Source: Caenorhabditis remanei (taxonomy: Eukaryota; Nematoda; Chromadorea; Rhabditida; Rhabditidae). Taken from it: 64,000 nucleotides of DNA. The translations under genes were made by a program, and so were the position numbers. Positions 31,291 through 43,279 of the stretch are shown in pieces. The notes under the pieces are model-generated. The model saw only the letters and a list, made by a program, of their open reading frames with translations. It had not been told where the DNA came from and did not search any database. The stretch's first letter is position 1, and each line of letters opens with the position of its first letter. The stretch covers positions 1,674,001-1,738,000 of the forward strand of contig NC_071331.1 of NCBI RefSeq assembly GCF_010183535.1, read 5' to 3'.

Positions 31291-32029
31291 GTTAGCTTAA
31301 TTTTTCTTCTTTAAATTTGACTGTTTTTAAATTTCATACATTAAGGTTGTCAAATTTCAAGAAATTTAAATTGAAGTTGACAGTTTCCACTGTTCTACTT
31401 ACATCTGTATATTTATTATAATTTTTTATCAGCAATCAAAGAAATATCTGACATCACAAAACGAAATGTGTCCGTTACTGTGTTTTTAATGTATAGAACC
31501 TGTAATTAGAATAGACTCATGGTGATCGATCTCAGATTAATGGTAAATGAAACATTTGAAGACGCTATAAAACAGTGGAATTTTATTTCAATAAGTTCAT
31601 GGTAATGGTAATTTTTCGATTTTTTTGAAATGTCATACTTGTGGTCCCCCTTTTGAAATTTTCAAAAAAAAAATGAAAATTTTAAATTTTCGTTTAAAGT
31701 GAAGTGCGTTTAAAGCGAATTTTTTTAAAGTGCGTTTAAAGCGAATTTGTTGAATCTTTTATTTTAGGCTAGTTTTTAGAGCGAAAATCGTTTATCTGAC
31801 GTTTACAGCACGTTGCAGGCTTTTGATATTTTCACCACCTCAAAAGAATGCATTTTATGAGCCTCTGCTACGAATTGGAAACTGATCAGGAAACAGTCAA
31901 ACTTCTTGATACAGGTTTTAAATGTTTGTGGTTATTGATTTCTTCAACATTTTTTGTATGCACTGTTTTCCATTATCTTTCAGTCTCTAGTTTTTCTCTT
32001 TCTCTCATTGTCCACAACCATCTTCTAAA

Positions 32030-32700
32030 CTATTTCTGTCACTTTTCGATTCAGAGGTAAAAGATTGGAAACCAGAGAAACAAAGAAAATAGATTGATAC
32101 GAATTATAAGAGAGATGGAAATTTGTTTTTTTGTTTCTCTGTTTCTCTATTGTCTCATTTGATTGTGTCTTCCGTTCTAATGGATTCCATAGCTTGACGT
32201 GAGATGATGGAATAGAAATGAAATCGAACGATATATCTCTCACTATCTGAAACTTTTCTTTGTCGGAACTAACAGAAGAGGGCAAAGTCTTGACGGAGAA
32301 GATTTTTGATCTCTGTGTTGGGATCAAAATGTAGAGAAAAGAAGCATGGTTGAGACAGAGATCAAGTTCAGAGATTGCTCGATTGAAAATTTCAATTTGT
32401 TAGATAAGGAATTGGAAACGGTGATAGTATTTCGAATCATAAACTCGTTTAGAAAATTTTCAGAACGAAAATGATAGTTTTGATACAGTGAACATTTTAA
32501 AAAACGTTTTCCCCTGTAATGTTCATACAATCAGTTTGGTGTCATAGTCGGTTCAAAAATAATGATAATAGAAACAGAAAAATTGATCTCGGTTTAAAAA
32601 AACAGGGAAATGTTCACAATCTTTGAAAATCATAGAAAATTTGTCGGTCTTTACGAAGGCATGAATGTCTTTTTCTGTTTCTCAAGTGTTTCAATTGTTA
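32030..32700 (+). repeat. duplicated segment with partners at 41370, 57975 and 60520
   Basis: Shared blocks include AACTATTTCTGTCACTTTTC, AGAGAAACAAAGAAA and TCTGTGTTGGGATCAAAAT. Partners: about 41370-42010, 57975-58450 and 60520-60850, all direct. The spread over 30 kb shows repeated copying of one cluster module. Confidence 0.8.
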
Positions 32701-33000
32701 ATTCTAATGACTTGAACCAATGGTGTACCTTACGTGAAGATTTGCCTTATGCTTCAAAATTTTTCATGTTCACAGCGAGAGAATTTTACTTTGAAAATAA
32801 GGCAAATCTTAACGGCGAGAGACCCTTTTTTGACACTTTGAGGGCTCATCGTTTCAGACGAATTTTCGGATCTGGCTCCAAGAGACTTTTCCCTTTTCTA
32901 CAGAATTTTGAGTTGATTCATATCAAAAAATCTCGATTTTTGGAATAACGCAGTCCCCCTTTAAATTATAAATTTGGGACACAATAATTTTATGATATTA

Positions 33001-33235
33001 CCAGCCTATCTGCCTCGCCTTCGGCGATTCAGTCGGCTGGTCTCTCTTCATTCACGTGGCCACCTTCTCTCAAACGTGCCGGCATGGCCGAGTGGTTTGA
33101 AGCGGCGGTCGTGTCCAAAGCACGCTAGTTCGGTTTTGCCCACTGGCTCAGTTTCTCTTCTCTTTCCAAAACCGTTGCGGACAGCGCCTCAGACAGACAG
33201 ACAACGCCCAATTGTCTTTTATATATAAGAATGAT
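33001..33235 (+). mobile_element. SINE-like repeat with tRNA-type A box, copy 1
   Basis: Starts CCAGCCTATCTGCC and ends TTTTATATATAAGAATGAT. About 85 bp in, it holds TGGCCGAGTGG (33086-33096), a perfect Pol III A box of the Leu/Ser tRNA type, followed by tRNA-like GGCGGTCGTGTCCAAAG. The T arm is degenerate (GTTCGGTTTTG). The second copy is at 41020-41249 on the other strand. The paralogous segment near 42.1 kb lacks the insert. No target duplication was found. Confidence 0.6.
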
Positions 33236-33239
33236 GTGT

Positions 33240-34340
33240 AACATTTCAGCTTCCTGTTAAAACTTTACTGTTTCAACGAGTCTTCAAAGTTTTTATAGGT
33301 AGAATCTTACCAATGCGGTTATGTTCTTGTCGAAAATTTCAAAACAATTTTTGAAAGTTACTCGGCAAATCAGAATGGCAAAAAACGATATCTTATTTTG
33401 TGGTCGAGAGCTCAAAAATTAGAATCTCGAAACGGTGTAAAACCAGTAAAGTTTTTAGTAGGTTTCTCGTATTTATAATATCTCACTTCTCTTCCTATCC
33501 TTCTCAAAATGGCACACACATACACCTGGTACCATCGGTAATAAGAAAATGAAAAATACATTTTCTTCTGTTTTCTGAAATTCATAACAGATTTTTATTA
33601 AAAAAAACGATGACAAACAGAAGCTCATTTTTTATCAGTTCAGAGGAACTCAGGATTTCTAGAGTACATGACAACAAGAGTATTGACAGGTTTTGAAAGA
33701 TCAGCTCAAACGACAATGTATAAGAAGAACTTGTTTGACGGTTCAAACGAATTGGAAACAGGAAATTCTGAAAACTATTCCAAAAAGGACATAATATCAT
33801 ATTGCGATCATCGATAATGCAAATTTTTTTTGTTGATTTTACATCACACACAGATACTGAAGTTATACACATACCTTTTCACATAGAAATCACCTCTTTT
33901 TAATATTTCAATCGAAAAACATCTCGGTGAAACTGTAAAAGATTTAGACATACATATGATTTGTTTCAAAGTTGAGCTTTCCAGACTGCAAATTGTTTAA
34001 CGCAAAATTATTCTACTGATCATGTAAATTGAAAAAAAGTTTTAAGACTCAAAAAATTGGCCGTTCCCATGCTGTCTAACCTATTTTTGCAAAATTAATT
34101 AAAATCACGGCTAGATCTGTTCAATCAAGAGTGTAAGAAGCAACAAGTCTTAAAGCAAACTTGAGAAACAGTAGAATTTAAAATAAACTTGTTGTAAAAT
34201 TAGCTCAATTTATTTAAAAGAAAAAACAAAATTAAGGATGTAAAAGCAACGCTAGTTTGATTCGGAACTGTGATAATTCAATTGGTAGGACAATTTTAAA
34301 ATCCTTCTTGTCATCCGGGTCGATCCGAGTCGTCACTTCA
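33240..34340 (+). repeat. duplicated segment, partner of 42120-42530 and 48390-50690
   Basis: Collinear blocks show that 42120-42530, 48390-48800 and 50585-50690 were once one segment like this one, later split by the gag-only LTR element and by the TTAA palindrome. This copy is the reference for both empty sites. Confidence 0.75.
33268..33334 (+). ncRNA. candidate type I 21U-RNA locus
   Basis: Exact core at 33268-33275. YRNT is CAAT, 5' U at 33314 (39 nt). The core is mutated in paralogues near 42148 (CTATTTCA) and 58597 (CTGTTTTA). Confidence 0.5.
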
Positions 34341-35516
34341 AATATTTCTATTTGTAGCTCAGCATAGATTCAATCAATTAATTTTTGTAAAATTTACTCT
34401 TTCTTATAACTATCATATTGTATTATTGATTTAGCAATATGAGTTGCATTTTGCTATTCTATTTTCTTTATTTTTTGAATTGGAAATTTTAAGACATCAA
34501 GGCTGATGGTGATGCTGATAATTGCGCCCATATTCAAGAGCAATTGAAAAAGCTCGTAAACAAAATATGTGAAAACTAAAGAAACAGTAAAATTTTATTT
34601 AGGTCAAGTCTACTTTAGCCAATGTGTCCTAAGTGTGAGCTAGAATGGTTTTTTAAAATCATTTTCGGGTTTTATGGCACATTCATTCTTACCTTGTTAG
34701 TTTAATTCCCTTCAGCTTCCGAAAATTGCAACTGTGATTTTTTGTATTTTTAAGCTCATCCGTATTTGATTCTGATCGATTGTCAACCGAACGGATACCT
34801 TCAGGGACATATTTGTTGTTTTTGAAAGTGACAAAATTACTGAATGGCTTGAATAACGGGTGACTTCACTTACAGTTTTATAGAAACACAAATTATAATA
34901 AAATCACGTTTGAATAGTTGAAAAAAGATTGAGACATTAACGCAACATACATTGTTCCGTTTTTTGTCTCAAATCCTGTTTTCAAGTTTGTATTCCGTGC
35001 TTCTCCGCAATTCAATAATTTCAGATAAACTAGTTTCAAAGAGAAATTTTTGTACAAAGATCGAGGCATTTATTGTAAACAAAATTGTTTCTAACTTTAT
35101 TTCTACAACTTGAAACACAAATTTTCATATATTTTAAGTTTCAGAAAAGTAATAATTATACATGAACTTCAAAAATATCTGATATAATTTGAGATAAAAA
35201 CGGTTTTTAACGTAATATTCATTTGACCCTGGCTAATTAATAAAAAAATGTAACTGCTACTCGAAATTTTTTGTGCGGTTACAGGAAATTAATATCCAGG
35301 TCTTGAATACTTCGAAGAGTGTTTCAGAAAGAATATTTTTTCAATCAATTTTTACCTAAAGTGTTGTGCATCTTGTTTCCTGATCTTTGAATTTTCACGA
35401 CGCCGAACAAAAAATCTAAAATTGTCAAACATGAAATAGTGAATGCGGAAGTTTGTCTTACGCTTCCTTCTACCAGATTATAATTTATTGACATGCTTTC
35501 TAAATAATCAGAACAA

Positions 35517-35584
35517 CTGTTTCAAAACATTATCAAAAAATGTTTCAAAATAACTTATAGTGATTAAAAGTGAAATAAACTAAA
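35517..35584 (+). ncRNA. candidate type I 21U-RNA locus
   Basis: Exact core at 35517-35524. YRNT is TGAT, 5' U at 35564 (40 nt). Paralogue of 27613. Confidence 0.5.
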
Positions 35585-36711
35585 CTTGTGTCATGCTGAA
35601 AACTAGTGATCCTCGAAACTGGGTGTGTTCTGTTCAGTGGCAAAGGGGGAAGATCTTCTGGGGAGAAAGAGAGGCAAAATGATGCAACGATAAGAGGAAT
35701 TGGATGTTGAAAATATAGAATTCACTGTTTCTCAAAATAGTGAATACAGTGAAAATGATATATCCAAACTGCCATACAGTTATGTGAAGATAGTGAGCGA
35801 ATCAAAAAGTCGCTACCGACAGAAATATGTTCAGAATCTCCCCAGAGACCAAATTGTTTATTAGAGCCCATTTGTAAATTTTAGGAAGTGTACAATACTA
35901 CCATACTATTAACTTTGTTTTTGTGATCGAATACAAAACGGATAGCTGAAACGGGTAAAGATTTCTGAATATGAAACCGAATTAATATATTTTTGAAAGT
36001 TACCACTCGCTTTCTTGATTTTGGTATATTTTAGTTATGGCATCTTGAAAACAAGTGTTGACTTCTCGAGCTATACGCTATTTAATTTTTGCTGTGTTAA
36101 TAATAAAATAACTGGTTTCATGGATACAAAGGTAGAGTTAAAGGAACAGTAGTTCGATATACATAGACAAATATTCTTCTGTTGTGATGGTACTACTAGG
36201 GCATTCTAAAGTATGACATTTCGAAAAAATCGAAAAATTACCATTACCATGAACTTGTTCAAATAAAATTCCACTGTTTTATAGCGTCTTCAAATGTTTC
36301 ATTTATCATTAATCTGAGATCGATTGTCTCAATCTATTCTAATTATAAGTTCTATACATTAAAAACACAGTAACGGACACATTTCGTTTTGTGATGTCAA
36401 ATATTTCTTTGATTGCTGATTAAACTATTCACGTCGCTTTTAAGATATTTGTTGTTAGTATTTGATGGTCATTCTATAAGTTTCAGACATCAGATTATTA
36501 TGAAGTTCAATTAACGAATATCAACAAATATGCAGATGTAAGTAGAACAGTGGAAACTGTAAACTTCAATTTAAATTTCTTGAAGTTTGACAACTAAAGA
36601 GAAGACGTAGTGTTCGTACAGCAAAAATTGCGCACTACGAATTAGAAATGGAACACTTTTATTAATTATTAACGAGCAGATAAAATTGTAATATAGAAAT
36701 GCTACGTAAAC

Positions 36712-36821
36712 CAGAGTTGAGCAGAATTCCGCCTTCCGTCTTCCGCCACTTTTTTCTTTCCTCCTTCCGTTTTCCGCTAAATTTTTGTCTATTTCCGCTT
36801 TCCGCATTCCGCTCAACTCTG
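36712..36821. mobile_element. hAT-like MITE, 110 bp
   Basis: CAGAGTTGAGC and GCTCAACTCTG ends, and a perfect 8-bp duplication ACGTAAAC (36704-36711 and 36822-36829). The interior is made of TTCCGC-rich repeats. No coding capacity. Confidence 0.9.
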
Positions 36822-36859
36822 ACGTAAACGCCTGTTTTTATTTTTTATTTTTTATTTCG

Positions 36860-36927
36860 ACCCCATTTTGTACTACATTATTAAAGAAACTACCGAATTC
36901 CATCAATTTTATCTGTATTTGAAACAG
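36860..36927 (-). ncRNA. candidate type I 21U-RNA locus
   Basis: Exact core at 36920-36927 on -. YRNT is TAAT, 5' U at 36880 (40 nt). The hAT MITE ends about 30 bp beyond the predicted RNA. Confidence 0.5.
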
Positions 36928-37529
36928 TAGATAATTTTTTGTTCATGCAAAAAATTATCAGAAAACCTGTTTCGTTCATTTTGTATTTTTGTTTGTATGC
37001 AGTCTGGATAGTTGAATAAGAAGACCGTTTACAATACCATTGCAAAATTTGATTTAAAAAGATTCCTCTGTAACATTTCATTCTCCAACAAATACACAAC
37101 TCTCACCTAAAATTTTAATAAAAAAATTAGAGACCTTTTACTGTTATTAATCTTCAGGGCAGAAACAGTAAAATTTCACCCTGGAGAACACTTAATTGTT
37201 GAAAAAATTCATTTCTACATGACGAAATCCTAAACTTGCAACACTTTTTTTCAAATTTAACATTGCATAATTAGAAATTTCATTACGTTGCCATATTCTT
37301 TTTTTCAATCCCCAAATTAAATTACAGTAAATTCAGCGAAAAACAGTAAAACAATATGAGGCCGATTTGAAATACTAGTTAAAAATTGTTTCCGTTTGAT
37401 TACATATATTTTCAAATAGTTTTATAAATTGCCCTTAATGTATGAAATTTAAAAACAGTCTAATTTAAAGAAGAAAAATTGTTTCCTTGTTCCATCGATA
37501 AAATTGTTAAAAAATAAATAAAATTTATA

Positions 37530-39300
37530 TCAATACATTTTGAAACGTGAGTTTGATTTTTTCAAAGAATAGTTCACAATAATATTTAAATAGTAAATAC
37601 TGAAAAAACTCACAATTTCTCAAATAAATAAGCACACTGAAACATTGTTTTATGCTCATAACTGACACATGTATGTAACATGTCTTGTTGTAAAAATACT
37701 GTATTTACAATTGTAGAATACATATTCAACATAATCACTACATTAGTTCATTTGCACATGTATGTTTATGGAAACCGACAATATTAATTTTCACAATTTT
37801 TTATTTGTTTTTCAAATCATATGGCGTAAAATGTATTCGTTCATGAACTTCAGCATCAAAATGGGGTAGTCACTGAAAATTTTGAAAAGTGAAAGTTAAT
37901 ATCGACTCTGATGAACAAACTTGAAAATTTTCACATCTCATATATAGAAAGAGCCTGAAACAGTTGAACTGACAAAGGTATTTATTTTCCTTGAGTTCTT
38001 ATATACACGCTTGTTTTTTTACATTTCAAAATTTGTACTTCACTAAACTAAAAAAAAATAAAAATTGATGGTTGTTAAGTTTCATTTTCAAGATTAATCT
38101 ATTGAATGTTTCAAAATTGGGTCTTAAAATGAAGAAGGTGCTAAAGTTGTTCGATAAACGATTTTAGTTCTATTTACGGTCTTCTGAACTTACTAAACTG
38201 AGTTGTAATCCTGAAAACTAGCAATGCTCGAATCTGCAGTTAGTTTTGTAAGCAAGTAATCTCAGTCTAAATTGAAATGCGGAAATTCACTGTTTAATGG
38301 TAAGTTGAGTTCCAAAATTGGTTGATGATTGCTTAGATGACTAAATAAACTCTCAGAAACTGCAAACTTTTGTTTTAATTTTCTTTCTGATACTGAATTA
38401 AAATTACTTCTTCACTGATTTCATGTATAATTAAGTTTCAGAATTTTTCAATGAATTTCAATTAGAAAGAATGAAACAAATAATTATTCTTCAATTCCGT
38501 TCGAAGCCAAACTTTCAATCTTGAAATCGCATTTCAATTTCTGATGTCTGAAAATAAATTGTCCCAACTACTGATAAAACTAGATTCTTGTCATTTTTAT
38601 GGTTCTGTTTTTGTCCGATTATAACGGTAATTATATTTCCACTAAATAAACTATCAAATTGGAAATTTAGCACTCTCATTTCGACCACTTTTTGGAACAG
38701 TAAAATAAATTCTAAAACCTGTTTCTTATTAGTGATGTATTAGTGATCACTTTTCTACTAACAATATGGACCGCAATAGCACAGAATTCAGAATTAGAAG
38801 GAACCCCTCCTTAACAATTTATTTTCCAACAAGCCCTGGAATTCCAAGCCTAACCAGAGATCATTTCTCCGTTATCTTCAGGACAAACACACATTTTTCT
38901 TGGTTTTCACTAGCCACTCTCCTTCAACCAGACACTATTTATCAGGGATGGCGCCATTGAGAAGAAGAAGAAGAACTTTTGTGTTGTGAGGTCATTAACT
39001 GATTTTTTATCAGAAGAATAGAGGACACTTTGTGGTTGTTGATCCCGATCTATTTCCCTTCGTCGCGAATTTTCTTTTTGATTGGTTCGAAGTGACGGAG
39101 GGCAACAATTTGTAGTCTGACACAAGAAGTTACTGGGAGAGAGATAATGGGAAATCAGGAGGGGGAAGAGAAGAAAGAAGAACTTTTTGTGATAAGATCT
39201 TTCTTAAGATGATTATTTCGTCGCTGTCAACTCAGAATCCTTGTTGTTATCAATTAGAAGGAACTAAATATGTAGACGCATGCATTTAAGACAATCATTT
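37530..39300 (+). repeat. large segmental duplication, partner of 27480-29340
   Basis: Second copy of the module. It lacks the hAT MITE found at the end of the first copy. Confidence 0.85.
37894..37963 (-). ncRNA. candidate type I 21U-RNA locus, loose spacing
   Basis: Exact core at 37956-37963 on -. YRNT is TGTT, 5' U at 37914 (42 nt). Inverted paralogue of 31020; the first direct copy (around 28010) has no core because that stretch is deleted there. Confidence 0.36.
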
Positions 39301-39353
39301 TCAGGTTGATGGGGAGAATTGAATGAAGTATGAAAGTAGAGAACGACAAAACA

Positions 39354-39419
39354 TTAGTAACCGAGATTTCGGTAGTAATAATTGAACACCTGAGCATGAA
39401 TCACAAGAAGTTGAAACAG
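39354..39419 (-). ncRNA. candidate type I 21U-RNA locus
   Basis: Exact core at 39412-39419 on -. YRNT is TACT, 5' U at 39374 (38 nt). Confidence 0.52.
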
Positions 39420-39853
39420 TGAATACTGTCATTCTTTGTAATTAAAGACGAGCAATTTGTGAAGTCTTAAACATATATTTGGATTCAGTTGTGTGATTTT
39501 TTAGCCTACAAACGTCAATGTTCATGTCAAACGATTTTGTCTTATACATAACAGGATAATGTGTTTGGAACAAAGAAATAAAATATTGCCGAAACTGTAG
39601 GAAATTCGCCGTTAACGCCTGGGAATTCATCACAAGGAGTTCAACAGTTAATTCTGTTATTCTTGGTAATTGAAGACGTGCATTACATTAGCACGGACAG
39701 CAAGAAACAGAAAACTAACTACAAGGAGTTTTAAACCATTCAGATTAAATAATTTGCAAAGCACTAAAGATTTCCAGAAAAAATGAGGGTTTTCGGAAGG
39801 TAAAGAAATGTTTAAAGTTGCTTGAAAATGAGACATTGGATGAAGTTGAAATA

Positions 39854-40963
39854 CAGTCACGGTCATAATCTTATTCCGCTAGGGTTTTTGAGCCCTAACT
39901 TCTTTCAAATAGGTCGGATTGTCCTGAAACTTTGAGGAAACATTTATTGTAAAGTTTTTGTCATATTTAACAAAAGTTCAGGATGAAAAATCATGTTTCA
40001 CAAGTTTTATGTAAAATTTTCAAAAATCTCGAAAATTCGAGAAATCACATATTTTCATTTCCATGACCGGCGTATCGAAAATAGAGTATTTTATTAGTGT
40101 CTATGATAGTTTTTTAATGTAAACAGACTTGATGTTCATTTTTTGACCACTGGACCACTACTCTTGGCTTGCTATCCATGTCTCCCGGGCTGTCAAAGTT
40201 TGGTAGTACTAATATACGGAGTTTTACACTTCAAACACCTGTAAAACTTGTATTTTTGTACAAAACAGTATCAAAGTTTACCAATGTATTGGAAATAATG
40301 TGGAAAACATTCATGTAACATTTTTACCTCGATATAGACCCCTAAATAACAGTACTAGCCATGAAGAATGCGACACTTGCAGTTTTCAGTTGAAAATTGT
40401 CAACTTTGTGGGTGTGACACGGCCTCCCTGAAAGCCTCACAATATCGATTGTTTATGGACTTTACAGAACAATTATAGAGCTTCATTTTTGTAGTTGACA
40501 ACTTTTCTGTACGGGCTCATCCTAAGAAGTTATCAATTGTCAAAGAAATTTCTCGCAATTTTTGCATTTTTTCAACGCTAAAAAGGTGAAATTTTTAACT
40601 GTTTACATTAACTGCCTGTAACTTCTTAGGATGTGCCCGTACAGAAAAGTTGTCAACTGCAAAAATGAAACTCTATAATTGTTCTGTAAAGTCCGTAAAC
40701 AATCGATATTGTGAGACTATCAGGGAGGCCGTGCCACACCACAAAGTTGACAATTTTCAACTGAAAACTGCAAGTGTCGCATTCTTCATGTGTCGCAAAC
40801 TTTTACATAAAACTTGTGAAACATGATTTTTTACCTTGAACTTTCATTAAATATGACAAAAACTTTACAATAAATGTTTCCTCAAAATTTCAGGACAATC
40901 CGACCTATTTGAAAGAAGTTAGGGCTCAAAAACCCTTGCGGAATAAGATTATGACCGTGACTG
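39854..40963. mobile_element. Tc1/mariner-like palindromic element, 1.1 kb
   Basis: Both ends read CAGTCACGGTCATAATCTTA and are flanked by TA (39852-39853, 40964-40965), the Tc1/mariner signature. Arms match over several hundred bp, meeting near 40570. The left arm has about 340 bp (40022-40365) that the right arm lacks. The family is related to the element at 56247-57835 (shared CCATGACCGG and GACCACTACTCTTG). No transposase; it resembles palindromic PALTA-type repeats of Caenorhabditis. Confidence 0.85.
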
Positions 40964-41016
40964 TATACTTATTGCTTATTACAAAAGAAAACAGAAAAAT
41001 GAAACTTTTGAAACAG
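40951..41016 (-). ncRNA. candidate 21U-RNA locus with a transposon end in its body
   Basis: Exact core at 41009-41016 on -. YRNT is CAAT, 5' U at 40971 (38 nt). The palindrome's end lies at 40963, so the last 13 bases of the predicted 21-mer are transposon terminus and the two before them its TA target. Confidence 0.48.
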
Positions 41017-41019
41017 CAA

Positions 41020-41249
41020 ATCATTCTTATATATAAAACGCATGTGGGGTTTGTCCATCTGTCCCAATGTCCGCAAATTTTGAGGAATAAGAAAGATGGG
41101 CGGTCTGGCCCAAAACCGAACTGGCGCTTTTTGCGCAGAGACCGCCGCCTTGGACCACTCGGCCACGCGGGCACATTCCTGAGAAGGTGAACAAGTAAAT
41201 GAGGAGAGGCCAGCCGGATGAAGCGCCGAAGGCGCAGCAGCCAGGCTGG
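41020..41249 (-). mobile_element. SINE-like repeat with tRNA-type A box, copy 2
   Basis: Same ends as 33001-33235 on the opposite strand. The A box is at 41155-41165, preceded by GCCCGCG and followed by TCCAAGGCGGCGGTCTCTGC, so the tRNA-like head is better preserved here than in copy 1. The paralogous sequence near 30150 lacks the insert. Confidence 0.6.
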
Positions 41250-42254
41250 TTTACAATAATTCTTGTTTCAGAATGGTAATTTTCATCTCCTCTCTGTTTT
41301 TCGTCGGTTTCAATTTCGATCGATTTGGATAGTTTCGCAGTTTCATAAATGACCCTCTCAATAACTATTGTCCACAACCATCTTCTAAACTATTTCTGTC
41401 ACTTTTCGATTTAGAGTTGAAAGATTGGGAACCCAGAGAAACAAAAAAATAGATTGATATGAATGATAAGAAAGATAGAAATTTGTTTTTTTTGTTTCTC
41501 TGTTTCTCTATTCTCATATCTGATTGTTCTATTGGATTTCACAGTTTGAGTATGGGTATAGGACTGAAAATGAAATTAAACTAACGGAACTAACAGACAG
41601 AGGGCAAAGTCTTACGGAGGTTTTTGATCTCTGTGTTGGAATCAAAATTTAGAGAAAAGAAGCATGCTTGTAACAAAGATCAAGAAGAAATAGGTCAGTA
41701 TTGACCTATTGAAAATTCCAATTTGTTAGATAAGGAATTGGAAACGGTGATAGTATTTCGACTTATTCGAACATTAAAAATCGTTTTGAAAATTTTCAGA
41801 ACGAAAACAATAGTTTTGATACAGTGAACATTTTAAGATACTTTTTTCCCGGTAATTTTAAAATAATCAGTTTGATGTCATTGTCGGATCAAAAATAATG
41901 ATAATAGAAACAGGAAAAAATTCACAATCTTTGAAATTCGTAGAAAATTTGTCGGTTTTTACTAAAAGCATGAATGTCTTTTTCTGTTTCTCAAGTGTTT
42001 CAATTTTCAATTTTGATGATCTGAACAAATGATATACCTTACTGAATTAAACTTCTTCTAACTATCTGCTGACTTTAAATTAAAAATTTGAAACACGATA
42101 ATTTTGCGAAATTTTTGTGTAATATTCCAACTTCATATTGAAACTTTACTATTTCAACGAGTCTTCAAAGTTTTTATTGATACATACCAATTCGGTTATT
42201 TTCTTGTAGATCGAAAACTTCAAATTCATTTTGGAAAATTTCTCGGCAAATCAG

Positions 42255-42320
42255 AATGACTGGACAAAAGCGGTATCATAGTTTACGGTCAAGAGCTTGA
42301 GAATTAGATTCTTGAAACAG
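42255..42320 (-). ncRNA. candidate type I 21U-RNA locus
   Basis: Exact core at 42313-42320 on -. YRNT is TGAT, 5' U at 42275 (38 nt). The paralogue near 33428 reads CGAAACGG, so the core exists in only one copy. Confidence 0.52.
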
Positions 42321-42703
42321 TGTAAAACCATTGAAGTTTATAATATATTCACAGGTTTCTCTTATGCATACTATCTGATTTTTCTTCCTACCCTTCTCAA
42401 ATGGCACACACATACACCTGGAACCATCGACAATGAGGAAAAGAAAAATAACTTTTCCTCTGTTTTCTGAGATCCATTTTTTATCAGAGAAACAAGTGCC
42501 CATTTTTTATCAGTTCAAAATAACTAAATACTTTCAACTTGTTGCCACCCCCATTTCCCACTTTGAACCCACCCTTTGAATGGTCTCGTGAGGAACCCAT
42601 TCTCAGCCTCTCGCCCCTTGTATTGATAATCTTCTTAACCAGAATAAAGAATATGTCAAAACGTTTTTCGTTTGTGAAAATTCAGATTTTTCGGGAATTG
42701 ATA

Positions 42704-43195
42704 TGTCCGGTACCTACCGGTTTTATCTCTAAAAAGTCCATAAAGTCACTCCAAGTCTTAGACTTGCCTTCATAACTCGCGGGTTCGATGCAAATGCGCT
42801 CTAGCGCATTGTATCTATTCTCCGGCGCGAACATGTCAAAGTGAAGAGAAAAAGAGATTTGTAATCATTCTTGAGCTTGGGGTCACCTAGAGTTAGGTGA
42901 TTTTTACCCGTTTCAGTCAAGTTTCGCCCGTCTTTGTTTTTGGGTGGTTTTTGTCACCTTTTTTCTATTGTTTTAATTAGCTTTTGTTTGTCTTTCTAGC
43001 TTAGGGTAGTTGTTAGACTCATTATTACTTTCTCGCTCTTTTGTAATCGATTATCGAGAAGATAATCGATTGATTGTTACTAGAATAAATTCGTAACTAT
43101 CTAGACAATTGTGTTTATTGATTTTCTCGTCTTTCCGCTCATTGTCTGTTTACCAGAAGCTAGCGTGACACCGTTGTCACGTCTAACTTTCTGAC
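42704..43195 (+). repeat. 5' LTR of the gag-only element
   Basis: 492 bp, matching 47522-48013. Contains a strong hairpin at 43045-43071 (AATCGATTATC stem, GAGAA loop) next to a polyadenylation-type GAATAAA near 43083. Confidence 0.93.
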
Positions 43196-43212
43196 TTGGG
43201 GGCCGAACGCCG
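43196..43212 (+). promoter_or_regulatory. candidate primer-binding site
   Basis: TTGGGGGCCGAACGCCG follows the 5' LTR directly; the TGG is placed as expected for pairing with a tRNA CCA end. The tRNA was not identified. Confidence 0.5.
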
Positions 43213-43279
43213 TTGTTTGACCTCTCGTTACCGAAATCTTCTTCGGAAGACGAGAATTGTTCATTTTGTTAGTACTTTC

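Larger units (their letters stand above)
29731..39853. other. 21U-RNA cluster DNA of direct and inverted duplications
   Basis: Ten kb without a protein gene. Exact Ruby cores at 30164, 31020, 33268, 35517, 36920, 37956 and 39412. It contains a SINE-like repeat (33001-33235), a 110-bp hAT MITE (36712-36821), inverted duplicates (30580-31290; 31480-31640 against 36213-36420) and a short foldback near 32730-32815. Confidence 0.6.
40964..42703. other. 21U-RNA cluster DNA, no protein gene
   Basis: Cores at 41009 and 42313, the second SINE-like copy and the second copy of the 32-33 kb module. Bases 42540-42698 are less AT-rich and unmatched in the window; no ORF of note. Confidence 0.55.

Noticed and set aside
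33086..33160. Possible intact tRNA-Leu or tRNA-Ser gene
   Set aside because: A box and D arm are present, but the acceptor stem does not close and the T arm is degenerate; the same sequence recurs in a dispersed repeat.
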